Shown piece by piece: positions 27,872-36,531 of a stretch of DNA of 64,000 nt; positions within the stretch are counted from its first letter, which is position 1, and every line of letters begins with the position of its first letter. The stretch is from Halobaculum sp. MBLA0147. Lineage in GTDB: Archaea > Halobacteriota > Halobacteria > Halobacteriales > Haloferacaceae. The notes beneath the pieces are model-generated. The model ran no database searches. It had not been told where the DNA came from and saw nothing but the letters and a program-made list of their open reading frames with translations. The translations under genes were made by a program, and so were the position numbers. The stretch spans positions 1,116,001 through 1,180,000 of the forward strand of contig NZ_JBGKAD010000001.1 of NCBI RefSeq assembly GCF_041361345.1. The letters run 5' to 3'.

Positions 27872-27891
27872 CCCACGGCTAAAGCCGTGGG
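27872..27891 (-). repeat. Right-end hairpin of the TnpB element / likely omega-RNA terminus
   Basis: CCCACGGC and GCCGTGGG form a perfect 8-bp stem with loop TAAA. It overlaps the TnpB stop codon at 27879-27881. In characterised TnpB systems the guide RNA scaffold comes from the 3' end of the gene plus the right end, and the guide is the flanking host DNA. If that holds here, the guide would be encoded just left of about 27862. Confidence 0.6.
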
Positions 27892-29117
27892 CTTTCACCA
27901 TGGACTCCCGCTCTGGCCGAATCCGGCAGGGGTTTGACCCCGTTCGCGTTCAGCATCCCGGTGTTCAAGCGCACACCTACGGGTGCGCCTCCTTCGCCCC
28001 CGGTTTGGTTGCGAAGGAGTCGATAGCCGATATTCTTGGCCGCGTTGTAGTCCGCGTGGTTCTCGTACCCGCAGGACTGACAGCAAAACGTGTCCCGTAC
28101 CGGGCGGTTGTTCTCGTGGGTGAATCCACACGACGAACACCGTCGCGACGTGTTCTTCGGGTTCACCTGCTCGACTCGGATACCGCGCTCTTTAGCCTTG
28201 TACGAGACGTACTCGTACAGGCGACGGAACGCCCACTCGTGGAATCGCCGGGTGTTGGGCATCCGGTCGCGGATGTCTGTCAAGTCCTCGAAGGCTATCA
28301 CCGTACAGCCGTTCTCGACGGCTTCCACGACGAGTTCGTTCGCCACGCGGTGAAGATACTGCTCGAAGCGGCCCGTCTCCTTGCGTCCGACCGCTTGGAC
28401 GCTCTCGTGTGCCCACCGCGACCCGCACTCTTGGAGGGATTTGCGGCGCTCGACGTACTCCGTCCGCCAGTGGTTCAATTCGTCGGCAGACCAGAACACG
28501 CCGGTCGAAGTGACGGCGATGTTCTCGACCCCGAGGTCCACGCCGAGAACCGTTCCGTTCTCGACTGGTTCTGGGTCGCCCACGTCCGCCTTTGTTCGGA
28601 CGTGAAGGTAGAAGTCGCCACGACGGTAGTGGAGTGTCGCGCCGGTCGTTTCCCACTCCTCGGAGTGCAGGTACTCCGAGTGGGGCGTGTCACGGGTTTC
28701 GCCGGGCAAGACGTACTCGGCGGTGACGCGCCCATCGACGGTGGACAGCGAAGCGTGGTCGTCGTGGAACGTGGCGTTGCGCTGGTTGTATTCGCAAAAC
28801 GGTGTGGTGAACGTCGGCAACGAGGCATATTCGCCCTTCGACCACTTGGCGACCACACTATCAAGTGCACCGACAGCACGGTCACGAGCCGATTGGACGT
28901 GATTGCTGTGGAGTCGGGTCTGCTCGCGTACCTCGTCGTAGGTTATGTCGTGGAGGACCGACGAGCGGGTTTCGACCCACTCGCCCTCCCATGCGGCGTC
29001 TACGACGTAGTTGGCGGCCCACAGGAACTCGTCAATCGTCTCGTGAAGCAGGTCCGCCTGTTCGTCGGTCACGTCGAGTTTAACCGGGACCGTGCGGCGG
29101 ACCCCCATATTCATCAT
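27879..29117 (-). CDS. tnpB: TnpB, RNA-guided RuvC-like nuclease of IS200/IS605 family
   Basis: This protein is of the TnpB class, ancestral to Cas12. It has about 412 residues from ATG 29117 ([16 protein letters not shown]); an upstream in-frame ATG at 29141 would place the start before the TTTTAAG box, so it is disfavoured. The RuvC-like catalytic triad is intact: Asp in [12 protein letters not shown], Glu in [13 protein letters not shown] and Asp in [12 protein letters not shown]. The zinc ribbon is C-SSC then C-QSC ([12 protein letters not shown]...[11 protein letters not shown]). No TnpA is present. Its GC content and AT-rich upstream sequence differ slightly from neighbours, as expected for a mobile gene. 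With the triad and zinc ribbon complete, the protein is probably active. Confidence 0.93.
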   Translation of the reverse strand: MMNMGVRRTVPVKLDVTDEQADLLHETIDEFLWAANYVVDAAWEGEWVETRSSVLHDITYDEVREQTRLHSNHVQSARDRAVGALDSVVAKWSKGEYASLPTFTTPFCEYNQRNATFHDDHASLSTVDGRVTAEYVLPGETRDTPHSEYLHSEEWETTGATLHYRRGDFYLHVRTKADVGDPEPVENGTVLGVDLGVENIAVTSTGVFWSADELNHWRTEYVERRKSLQECGSRWAHESVQAVGRKETGRFEQYLHRVANELVVEAVENGCTVIAFEDLTDIRDRMPNTRRFHEWAFRRLYEYVSYKAKERGIRVEQVNPKNTSRRCSSCGFTHENNRPVRDTFCCQSCGYENHADYNAAKNIGYRLLRNQTGGEGGAPVGVRLNTGMLNANGVKPLPDSARAGVHGESPRL

Positions 29118-29208
29118 GACAAGACTCATACTTAAAACCATTAATATAGTCCAGTGGGGGAGTCAGCCTGCCACCGACAACGGCAGTAGTGTAGCCAAGC
29201 GAACGCGC

Positions 29209-29240
29209 TTCCTCCCACCCCTGAAGGGGTGGGTTTCCGC
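29209..29240 (-). repeat. End-type hairpin upstream of tnpB
   Basis: CCCACCCC and GGGGTGGG (29214-29233) form an 8-bp stem with loop TGAA, flanked on the minus strand by GGAAA and GGAGGAAGC. A diverged copy lies at 58969-59002 on the plus strand. It is either this element's left end or the surviving right end of another element. Confidence 0.55.
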
Positions 29241-29276
29241 GCTGTGGTACCTATGAGTAGACGAGCGCGTGAGACA

Positions 29277-29358
29277 CTCGTCAGAGTGTGCTCGGACGGG
29301 AGAGGGGCGTGCGAAGCGTGTGAGGTACGGCGCAGCCGCCAGGCGACGGATGGAGGCT
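29277..29358. repeat. Element B copy 2
   Basis: This segment aligns with 8715-8792: CTCGTCAGAG.GTGCTC.GACGG at the start, GTGAGGT.CGGC in the middle and GGAGGC at the end. The 9-bp inverted repeat of copy 1 is partly lost here. It lies between the TnpB element and gatE, about 100 bases before the gatE start. Confidence 0.6.
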
Positions 29359-29458
29359 ACCCGAGTGGTAGTCTCACCCGACTGCGCAGCCTCGTCCGAG
29401 TGGCGTCGGGCAGACGACGCGCAAGCTTTTCGACGGCGGCACTCGCAGTCACGGACCG

Positions 29459-31324
29459 ATGACCGACCGCTACGACGACCTGGGCCTCGTCGCCGGGCTG
29501 GAGATCCACCAGCAACTCGACACGGCGACGAAGCTGTTCTGCGAGTCGCCGACGGAGTTGCGCGACCCCGAGGAGGCCGACCGGCGGTTCACCCGCTACC
29601 TCCACCCGACGCGCTCGGAGTTGGGCGAGATCGACGAGGCCGCCCTCGAGGAGTCGCGCGTCGACCGCGAGTTCGAGTACCTCGCGTACGACACCACCTG
29701 TCTCGTCGAGGAGGACGACGAGCCGCCGAGCCGCGTCGACGAGGAGGCGCTCGACGTGGCCGTCCAGATCGCGGCGTTGCTCGACGCCGCCGTCGTCGAC
29801 GAGATCCAGGTGATGCGCAAGATCGTCATCGACGGCTCGAACACCTCCGGCTTCCAGCGGTCGATGCTCGTCGCCCGCGGCGGCGAGATCGAGACCAGCG
29901 AGGGACCCGTCTCGATCGAGGACCTGATGCTCGAAGAGGAGTCCGCCAAGAAGGTCGAGGAGACCGAGGACGGCGTCGTCTACTCGCTGGACCGGCTGGG
30001 GATCCCACTGGTCGAGATCGGCACCGGCCCGGACATCCGGAGTCCGGCACAGGCCCGCGAGGCCGCCGAGCGGATCGGCACTCTCCTGCGCTCGACCGGC
30101 TCCGTGCGGCGCGGGCTCGGCACGATCCGCCAGGACGTGAACGTCTCCATCGAGGAGGGTGCTCGCGTCGAGATCAAGGGTGTCCAGGCGCTCGACCAGA
30201 TCGACGAGATCGTCGCGGGCGAGGTCGACCGGCAGGAGGCACTCGTCGAGATCGCCGCGGAACTCGCGGAGCGGGACGCGAGCGTCGGCGAGCCGGTCGA
30301 GGTGAGCGACGTGTTCGCGGACACCGACTCGGGCGTGATCGGCGGTGCGCTCGCGGACGACGGCGAGGTGCGGGCGGTGCGACTCGCCGGCTTCGACGGG
30401 CTCGTCGGCCGGGAACTCCAGCCGGACCGGCGACTCGGGACGGAGCTGTCGGACCACGCCAAGCGGAACGGCGCCGGCGGCGTGTTCCACACCGACGAGT
30501 TGCCCGCCTACGGCGTCACCGAGTCGGAGGTCGCGGCGCTGCGCGAAGCCGTCGACGCCGACGCGGACGACGCCGTCGTACTCGTCGCCGACGAGCCGAG
30601 CGTCGCACGCAACGCGATCGAGGCGGTCAGCGAGCGCGCCGAAGCCGCCATCGAGGGTGTCCCCGAGGAGACGCGCGGCGCGAACGACGACGGGACGACC
30701 CAGTACCTCCGTCCGCTCCCGGGTGCGGCGCGTCTCTACCCGGAGACGGACGTGCCACCCGTCGAGCCGGACACCGAGGACGTGTCCGTCCCGGAACTGC
30801 TCGACGAGAAGGCGGCGCGGTACGCCGACGAGTACGGTCTCGACGAGGGCCTCGCCGAGCAGGTGGCGTTCGGCCGGCGGTGGCCGCTGTTCGAGTCCGT
30901 CGTCGCCGACGGCGTCGACCCGACGCTGGCCGCGACGACGCTGGAGTCGACGCTGACGGAACTGCGCCGCGACGACGTGCCGGTCGCGGACCTCTCCGAC
31001 GAGGCGCTCCGTGGCACGCTGGAGTTGGTCGCGGCCGACGACCTCGCCAGCGAGGGGGTCGAACAGGTGTTGACCGTCCTCGCCGAGCAGCCCTCGCTCT
31101 CGCCCGAGGAGGCGGTCGAGGAGGCCGGACTCTCCGGCGTCGGCGAGGCCGAGGTGCGCGAGGCGGTCGTCGAGGTCGTCGAGCGCAACGAGGCGCAGGT
31201 CGCCGAGGAGGGGATGGGTGCCTTCTCCGGACTGATGGGCGAGGCGATGGGCGCACTCCGCGGGAAGGCCGACGGCGACCTCGTGAGCGACGTGCTCCGC
31301 GAGGAGATCCAGAAGCGCGCCTGA
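29459..31324 (+). CDS. gatE: Glutamyl-tRNA(Gln) amidotransferase subunit E
   Basis: This is the tRNA-binding subunit of the archaeal GatDE amidotransferase, which converts Glu-tRNA(Gln) to Gln-tRNA(Gln); GatD is not in this window. The 621-residue length is right. The kinase-like core opens with LGLVAGLEIHQQLDT and carries KLFCESPTELR, RKIVIDGSNTSGFQRS and LGTIRQDVNVSIEEGARVEIKGVQ. A GAD insertion, as in bacterial AspRS, spans about residues 280-400, and the YqeY-like helical tail ends GEAMGALRGKADGDLVSDVLREEIQKR. ATG 29459 follows a CAAGCTTTTCG box. The nearby tRNA-Glu(CTC) is not its substrate. Confidence 0.95.
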   Translation: MTDRYDDLGLVAGLEIHQQLDTATKLFCESPTELRDPEEADRRFTRYLHPTRSELGEIDEAALEESRVDREFEYLAYDTTCLVEEDDEPPSRVDEEALDVAVQIAALLDAAVVDEIQVMRKIVIDGSNTSGFQRSMLVARGGEIETSEGPVSIEDLMLEEESAKKVEETEDGVVYSLDRLGIPLVEIGTGPDIRSPAQAREAAERIGTLLRSTGSVRRGLGTIRQDVNVSIEEGARVEIKGVQALDQIDEIVAGEVDRQEALVEIAAELAERDASVGEPVEVSDVFADTDSGVIGGALADDGEVRAVRLAGFDGLVGRELQPDRRLGTELSDHAKRNGAGGVFHTDELPAYGVTESEVAALREAVDADADDAVVLVADEPSVARNAIEAVSERAEAAIEGVPEETRGANDDGTTQYLRPLPGAARLYPETDVPPVEPDTEDVSVPELLDEKAARYADEYGLDEGLAEQVAFGRRWPLFESVVADGVDPTLAATTLESTLTELRRDDVPVADLSDEALRGTLELVAADDLASEGVEQVLTVLAEQPSLSPEEAVEEAGLSGVGEAEVREAVVEVVERNEAQVAEEGMGAFSGLMGEAMGALRGKADGDLVSDVLREEIQKRA

Positions 31325-31408
31325 CGCCCCGGTTCTGGGTCGTCCGTCGCGGTACCGTCGGGGCTGGACGCACCCACCCAGTGTGATTCATCTGCCACAT
31401 TCGAGGAA

Positions 31409-31416
31409 TTTATACG
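31409..31416 (+). promoter_or_regulatory. TATA box of the zinc-ribbon HTH gene
   Basis: TTTATACG lies 23-30 bases before the GTG at 31439, in an otherwise GC-rich gap behind gatE. The spacing fits a leaderless transcript starting at the GTG. Confidence 0.65.
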
Positions 31417-31438
31417 ATCGAGTGGCGAACTGTGCTGC

Positions 31439-32383
31439 GTGTCGGGGGAGACGGCGGCGCAGGCGGCGGCGTTCGGTGCGTTGAGCGACGAGACGCGGGT
31501 GTCGATCCTGCGGGAGCTGTACACAGTGGTCCGGGCGGAGCGGGGCCGAGAGACGGCGGTGTCGTACTCCGACCTCCAACGAGCCGTGGGCGCCGAGGAC
31601 AGCGGACGGTTCAACTACCACCTCGAACAGTTGGTCGGGCGGTTCGTCGAGCGGACCGACGAGGGCTACGAACTCAGGGAGGCCGGACGGGCGGTCGCAC
31701 GACTCCTCCACCGTGGGACGCTCACCGGCGGTGCCGAGTTCGAGCCACGACCGATCGAGACGACGTGTCGACTGTGTGGGGGGCCGTTGCGGGTGGCGTA
31801 CGACGACCAACACCTCGTCGTCACCTGCGAGAACTGCTCGGGGGTGTTCGGCGACGGAGGCGCCGGCGGACTCCACGCGGCGATGGACGTGCCGCCGTCG
31901 GCCGTCGAGGCGCGCGACGCGGCGGCGCTGCTGGCGGTGGCAGTGCGGCGCTTCGAACACCGGGCGGCGATGAGCGGTGGCGGCACGTGTCCGGAGTGTT
32001 GTGGCCGCGTCCGGACGGAGTTACAGGTGTGTGCGGCGCACGACCCGGCGCCGGAGACGTGGGACTACGAGCCGCGACCCACCGAGCCGTGCGCGGCGTG
32101 CGGCCGCGTCGTCCCGGTGGTGGCGGTGACGACCTGCGAGTCGTGTGACCGGTGGCGGTTCGGACCGCCGGTCGTCGCCGCGGCGGACGACCAGACGGTA
32201 CGGCGGCTCCTAGCCGAGCGGCTCCCGGCCGGCGGTTGGGAGCGGTTCGCGGCCACGCGGTGGCTCCCGACCGGACTGCGACGCAGCGAGGACGGGTGGC
32301 TCGTCGAACTCCCGTCGCCGGACGGCGACGGCACGGTTGCGGTCGACGACACGCTGTCCGTAGTCGAGGAGTCCGCAGACTGA
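31439..32383 (+). CDS. ArsR-type HTH protein with zinc ribbons
   Basis: This probable haloarchaeal transcription factor has 314 residues. Residues about 8-75 form an ArsR-like winged helix (FGALSDETRVSILRELY...VSYSDLQRAVGAEDSGRFNYHLEQL). Several zinc-knuckle pairs follow: CRLCGGPL with CENCSG, CPECCG, CAACGRVV with CESCDRW. These may be structural zinc ribbons. The protein then ends in a region with LLAERLPAGGWERFA and no obvious DNA-binding features. It is convergent with the 32420-32854 membrane protein. Target genes are unknown. Confidence 0.78.
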   Translation: MSGETAAQAAAFGALSDETRVSILRELYTVVRAERGRETAVSYSDLQRAVGAEDSGRFNYHLEQLVGRFVERTDEGYELREAGRAVARLLHRGTLTGGAEFEPRPIETTCRLCGGPLRVAYDDQHLVVTCENCSGVFGDGGAGGLHAAMDVPPSAVEARDAAALLAVAVRRFEHRAAMSGGGTCPECCGRVRTELQVCAAHDPAPETWDYEPRPTEPCAACGRVVPVVAVTTCESCDRWRFGPPVVAAADDQTVRRLLAERLPAGGWERFAATRWLPTGLRRSEDGWLVELPSPDGDGTVAVDDTLSVVEESAD

Positions 32384-32419
32384 CAGCCTGCCTCCTGCCG
32401 TTCGTTCCCGGCGTCCGGC

Positions 32420-32854
32420 TCACTCCTCGGGAGCGTCCCGGTCGGGCGGGCGCTCGTTCGGGTGGACGACGGTGAACTGGTCGAGGTCCGTCGTACACCA
32501 GTGACAGAAGTCGAGCGAGGGGTCGAGGTCGTTGCCACAGGCCGGACAGGTCAACAACTCGCCGTCGGCGGAGACGGAGAGGGTCCGCTGGCCGCGGTCC
32601 GCGGTGCGGGCGGCGTCGAGTGCGCCCGCCAGCGTGACGAGGTACACCGGCGCGAGTTCGATCACGTCGACGGTCCCCCCATCGAGGAGTCCGCGGGCGG
32701 CCTCGGGCGAGACCAACAGGGCGCTCGTCGCGACCGTCAGGAGCAGCCAGCCGGCCGCACGGCGGTAGCGTCGCAGGTAGAGGTGGCCGGCACCGGCCAC
32801 GAGCAGACTCAACACGCCCGCGATCAGCGGCCGTCGGAGTCGGGCGAGGTTCAC
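32420..32854 (-). CDS. Small membrane protein with C-terminal zinc ribbon
   Basis: The 144-residue product has two or three hydrophobic segments: PLIAGVLSLLVAGAGHLYL (about 9-27), AAGWLLLTVATSALLV (about 33-48) and a weaker third at VIELAPVYLVTLAGAL (about 64-79). The tail has one zinc ribbon, CPACGNDLDPSLDFCHWC. Similar small membrane/zinc-ribbon proteins are common in haloarchaea; their function is unknown. The start is at 32854, at the first Met of the hydrophobic domain. Confidence 0.7.
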   Translation of the reverse strand: MNLARLRRPLIAGVLSLLVAGAGHLYLRRYRRAAGWLLLTVATSALLVSPEAARGLLDGGTVDVIELAPVYLVTLAGALDAARTADRGQRTLSVSADGELLTCPACGNDLDPSLDFCHWCTTDLDQFTVVHPNERPPDRDAPEE

Positions 32855-33046
32855 GCCTCCAGAGTGGAGAGAGGCGGGTTTGAACGTTGTGGCACCGTCT
32901 CACCGGTGTCGGTGGGGTCGCTCGTGGACGGGTGGTGGCGGCTCGCTGCCGGGTCGCGTCGCCACGAGTCACCCCCTGCCGCGGCACGTCTCCGTGGGTT
33001 ACACCCCTGCCACGTCACGTCTCCGCGAGTCGCCCGCTCCGACACG

Positions 33047-33055
33047 CTTATTCGC
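33047..33055 (+). promoter_or_regulatory. TATA box of elp3
   Basis: GCTTATTCG lies 23-31 bases upstream of the elp3 ATG at 33078. The preceding 100 bases carry a short imperfect direct repeat (CCCCTGCC...CACGTCTCCG twice). Confidence 0.6.
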
Positions 33056-33077
33056 GTCTCGTGCCGACCGGAGAGTG

Positions 33078-34784
33078 ATGAGTGAGGCCGCGAGCGACGG
33101 GGAGCCCGAGGAGTCGGCGGCGTTCCGACGCGTCTGCGAGGAGCTCGTCGACCGGATCCTCGACGGGGAGGTGGACCGCGAGAACTTGGAGTCCGCCAAG
33201 CTGTCGGTGTGTTCCGACTACTCCTCCCCGAAGGTGCCCAAGAACACGGACATCCTCCAGCGGGCGCCCGACGACCGCCGCGAGGACGTGAAGGAGGTCG
33301 TCCAGCGCAAACCCGTCCGGACCGCCTCCGGCGTCTCGCCGGTGGCGATCATGACCTCCCCGCACATGTGTCCCCACGGGAAGTGTCTCTACTGTCCCGG
33401 CGGCCCCGCCTCGGAGTTCTCCAGCGCACAGAGCTACACGGGCCACGAGCCGGCGGCGGCCCGCGGCAAACAGAACGACTACGACCCGTACGGACAGGTG
33501 ACGCTGCGGCTCGAACAACTGCGCCACATCGGCCACCCGGTGGACAAGGTGGAGCTGATCCTGATGGGCGGGACGATGACCGCCCGGAGTCACGACTACC
33601 AGGAGTGGTTCGTCAAGCGGGCGCTGCAGGCGATGAACGAGTACGACACGGACTCGGACCCGGCGCCCGCCGAGGGGGAGTCGTTCGCGCAGGCTCCCGA
33701 CGAGTACGACTTCGAGTACCTCGAAGACGTGAAGCGGCGCAACGAGACGGGCGACGTGCGCTGTGTCGGGATCACCTTCGAGACGAAGCCAGACTGGTGT
33801 GACCCCGAGCAGATCGACCGGATGTTGCGTCTCGGCGGGACGAAGGTGGAGGTCGGTGTCCAGACCACCTACGAGCGGATCAACCGCGAGATGCACCGCG
33901 GCCACGGCGTCGGTGCCTCGCGGGACGCCAACCGGCGGCTGCGCGACGCGGCGTTCAAAGTCGGCTTCCACATGATGCCGGGCCAGCCCGGGATGACCGA
34001 ACAGATGGTGCGGGAGGACTTCCGACGCCTGTTCGAGAACCCGGACTGGCGGCCGGACTACCTGAAGATCTACCCGACGCTCGTCGTCCGCGGGACGCGC
34101 GTGTACGACCAGTGGCGCCGCGACGACTTCGACCCGCTGGACAACGAGCAGGCGGCGGACCTGCTGGCGGACGTGATGGACCGTATCCCCAAGTACTGTC
34201 GGCTCCAGCGCGTCCAACGCGACATCCCGGCGGACTTCATCGACGCGGGCGTCTGGAAGTCGAACCTCCGGCAGTTGGCCGCCCAGCGCGCCGCGGACAA
34301 GGGGTACACGCTCTCGGACATCCGGGCACGCGAGGTGGGCCACAACGACGCGACGCCGGACCCCGACGACGTGGAACTGCAGGTGCTGGAGTACGAGTCC
34401 GGCGGCGGACTCGAACAGTTCCTCTCGTTCGAGGACACCGAACGAGACCTGCTGGTCGGGTTCTGCCGGCTGCGGTTCCCGTCGTACTCGCACGCGGCAC
34501 CGGGGACGGACCGGATCGAGACAGACCCGGTCAGGCGGGAACTGCGCGACGCCGCCCTCGTGCGGGAGCTCCACGTCTACGGCTCGCCGGCGACGTTCGG
34601 CGACGAGGAGGGTGACTGGCAACACCGCGGCTACGGCCGGCGACTGTTGGAGGCCGCCGAGGAGCGGGCCCGCGACGCCGGCTTCGAGAAGCTGTCGGTT
34701 ATCTCCGGGATCGGCGTCCGCGAGTACTACCGCGAGAAGCTGGGCTACTACCAGGACGGTCCGTACGTCAGTCGCCGGCTGTGA
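33078..34784 (+). CDS. elp3: Elp3-type tRNA uridine-34 modification enzyme
   Basis: This radical-SAM/acetyl-CoA enzyme makes 5-carboxymethyl-type side chains on wobble uridine of tRNA; archaea have Elp3 without the other Elongator subunits. It is 568 residues from ATG 33078. The 4Fe-4S cluster motif is MCPHGKCLYC (Cys98, Cys103, Cys106). SAM-domain segments include LILMGGTMTARS, GITFETKPDWCD and VEVGVQTTYERI. The C-terminal GNAT (KAT) domain, about 400-568, has QHRGYGRRLLEAAEERAR and SGIGVREYYREKLGY. Longer in-frame starts upstream read through the promoter and are rejected. A Trm9-like methyltransferase at 7642 could act on its product. Confidence 0.95.
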   Translation: MSEAASDGEPEESAAFRRVCEELVDRILDGEVDRENLESAKLSVCSDYSSPKVPKNTDILQRAPDDRREDVKEVVQRKPVRTASGVSPVAIMTSPHMCPHGKCLYCPGGPASEFSSAQSYTGHEPAAARGKQNDYDPYGQVTLRLEQLRHIGHPVDKVELILMGGTMTARSHDYQEWFVKRALQAMNEYDTDSDPAPAEGESFAQAPDEYDFEYLEDVKRRNETGDVRCVGITFETKPDWCDPEQIDRMLRLGGTKVEVGVQTTYERINREMHRGHGVGASRDANRRLRDAAFKVGFHMMPGQPGMTEQMVREDFRRLFENPDWRPDYLKIYPTLVVRGTRVYDQWRRDDFDPLDNEQAADLLADVMDRIPKYCRLQRVQRDIPADFIDAGVWKSNLRQLAAQRAADKGYTLSDIRAREVGHNDATPDPDDVELQVLEYESGGGLEQFLSFEDTERDLLVGFCRLRFPSYSHAAPGTDRIETDPVRRELRDAALVRELHVYGSPATFGDEEGDWQHRGYGRRLLEAAEERARDAGFEKLSVISGIGVREYYREKLGYYQDGPYVSRRL

Positions 34785-34855
34785 GTTCACCCGGTGGTCT
34801 GCGCGCGGTTCGTCGGAGGCTCGGTGCGAGCACTCGCAGCGCTACGGCAGCCGAG

Positions 34856-34863
34856 TTTATACG
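34856..34863 (+). promoter_or_regulatory. TATA box of the mscS gene
   Basis: TTTATACG lies 22-29 bases before the GTG start at 34885, identical to the box before the zinc-ribbon HTH gene at 31409. This is consistent with a leaderless transcript. Confidence 0.65.
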
Positions 34864-34884
34864 TGACGGCGACCGAGTGGACGT

Positions 34885-36411
34885 GTGACGCAGGAGAGTC
34901 CGACGCCCACGCCGACGGGGTCGGGAGCGACGGGTGGCGGAGCGGGCGGCGGAGGAGCGACGGGTGGCGGACCGAGCGGCGTCGGTCCCGAGACCGGCGG
35001 GCTCTTGGCGCGAGTGGGTGCGGAACTGTTGGCGGTCGCACGCGACCTCTTCGGCGGGCTGGCGAGTACGGAGTCGCGGGTACTCGCCACGCTGGCGGTG
35101 CTACTCGTCGCCGTCGGCGGCGGCCTGGTCGTGTTGCCGCGCGGGCTCCGGCTGCTCGGGCGGGTCGTCGCCCGCGTCGGGTTCGGCCGGGAGTTCTCGG
35201 ACGAGGAGCAGGCGGCGTACGACTACGTCCTCGCGGAGTCGCTGGCACTCCGGACGCTCCAGGTCGTGCTCGGGGTGAGCGCGCTGGTGTCGACGCTGTT
35301 GATCTGGGGGTTCGCGGGCGTGGCGAGCGATCTGGCGACGCTGTTCGGGAGCGCCGCGCCGACCGTCGGCCGGGTGGTCGTCACCGTCGTGCTGTTCGCG
35401 GCGGCACTCGTCGCCGCGGACCTCCTAGAGGCGAAGATGGAGGAGTTCGCGGAGGCGTCGACGCTGATCAACCGCCACCAGCAGGGGATCGCCTTCCAGG
35501 TGGTGCGCGTCTCGCTGCTGATCGCGGTCGGGTTGACGACGCTGTCCGTCTGGGACTTCTCGCTGGACGGCCTGCTCGTCGGGGCCGGGTTCCTCGGGAT
35601 CGTCGTCGGGATCGCCGCCCAACAGACGCTGTCGTCGCTGATCGCCGGGTTCGTCATCATGTTCTCGCGGCCGTTCGAGTTGGGCGACTGGGTCGAGATC
35701 GACGACACGGAGGGCGTGGTGACGGACATCACGATCATGAACACCCGGCTGCGGACGGCGTGGGGTGACACCGTCGTGTTGCCCAACGACCAGGTGAGCA
35801 ACGCGACGGTCGCGAACCACACCGAACAGAACCGGCTGCGACTCTCCGTGGACGTGGGTGTCGACTACGGGACGGACCTGGATCTGGCACGCGAGACGGC
35901 GCTGACGGCCATCGGCACCGCCGACAAGGTGGAGTCGGTGCCGACCCCGCAGGTGTTGCCGAAGGCGTTCGGCGACTCGGCGGTCGTGTTGGAGTGTCGC
36001 TTCTGGATCAAGAACCCGAGTGCCCGGACCCGCGCGTTGGCGACGGCGTCGGTGGTCCAGGCGATCCGGAACCACTTCGCGGCCGCGGACGTGAAGATCC
36101 CGTTCCCGCAGCGGGAACTCTCCGGGCGGCCGGAGACCGGCGGGCTCGCCGTGCGCGACCGCGCCGAGGCGTCCGTCTCCGTCGCGGAGGAGGGTGTCCG
36201 CGAGGGTGACACGAGGCGAGACGGCGAGACGGGCGGAGACGGCGACCCGAGACGAGACGGTGCCGACGGGACCCACCACGGCGAGGAGACACGGCGGCGG
36301 CCGCCCGTCGACGGGAGCGACCCCGAGCCGGCGACGGACGGCTCCGGGACGGCCGCGAGCGACCGGAGTGAAGACTCGGAGTCCGGGCGCCGGTCCAGAT
36401 CGGACGAGTGA
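34885..36411 (+). CDS. Mechanosensitive channel, MscS family
   Basis: This integral membrane channel opens under membrane tension and releases solutes on hypo-osmotic shock. The 508-residue product has a Gly-rich N terminus, then helices near 65-85, 120-140 and 155-175. The pore helix region GAGFLGIVVGIAAQQTLSSLIAGFVI is the MscS signature; next are FSRPFELGDWVEI and GVVTDITIMNTRL, the beta domain, and the C-terminal lateral-portal domain (SVDVGVDYGTDLD...). About 120 final residues are an acidic, disordered tail with Arg/Asp/Gly repeats (DTRRDGETGGDGDPRRDG), which most MscS proteins lack. GTG 34885 is the only start giving the full-length N terminus. Confidence 0.92.
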   Translation: MTQESPTPTPTGSGATGGGAGGGGATGGGPSGVGPETGGLLARVGAELLAVARDLFGGLASTESRVLATLAVLLVAVGGGLVVLPRGLRLLGRVVARVGFGREFSDEEQAAYDYVLAESLALRTLQVVLGVSALVSTLLIWGFAGVASDLATLFGSAAPTVGRVVVTVVLFAAALVAADLLEAKMEEFAEASTLINRHQQGIAFQVVRVSLLIAVGLTTLSVWDFSLDGLLVGAGFLGIVVGIAAQQTLSSLIAGFVIMFSRPFELGDWVEIDDTEGVVTDITIMNTRLRTAWGDTVVLPNDQVSNATVANHTEQNRLRLSVDVGVDYGTDLDLARETALTAIGTADKVESVPTPQVLPKAFGDSAVVLECRFWIKNPSARTRALATASVVQAIRNHFAAADVKIPFPQRELSGRPETGGLAVRDRAEASVSVAEEGVREGDTRRDGETGGDGDPRRDGADGTHHGEETRRRPPVDGSDPEPATDGSGTAASDRSEDSESGRRSRSDE

Positions 36412-36501
36412 TCGGTACCGTCGTCTGGACTCGTGTACGGGCGGCCCGACGGCGGTGTCCGGTGTCGGAGCGGTGTGGTGCAGTGTCGTCGAGAGCGGCA
36501 G

Positions 36502-36509
36502 ACTTTAGC
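36502..36509 (+). promoter_or_regulatory. TATA box of the peroxiredoxin gene
   Basis: ACTTTAGC lies 23-30 bases before the ATG at 36532, the leaderless spacing seen for several genes in this window. Confidence 0.55.
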
Positions 36510-36531
36510 GGTTCACGACCCTGCCGAGTGT

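Larger units (their letters stand above)
27862..29241 (-). mobile_element. Solitary TnpB (IS200/IS605-type) element
   Basis: The element is inferred from an intact tnpB gene bounded by hairpins of related design at 27872-27891 and 29214-29233. No tnpA transposase is present, so it may be non-autonomous and moved by a TnpA elsewhere. Exact ends were not determined. Between 29118 and 29208 lies AT-rich sequence with a TATA-like TTTTAAG on the minus strand. Confidence 0.65.
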
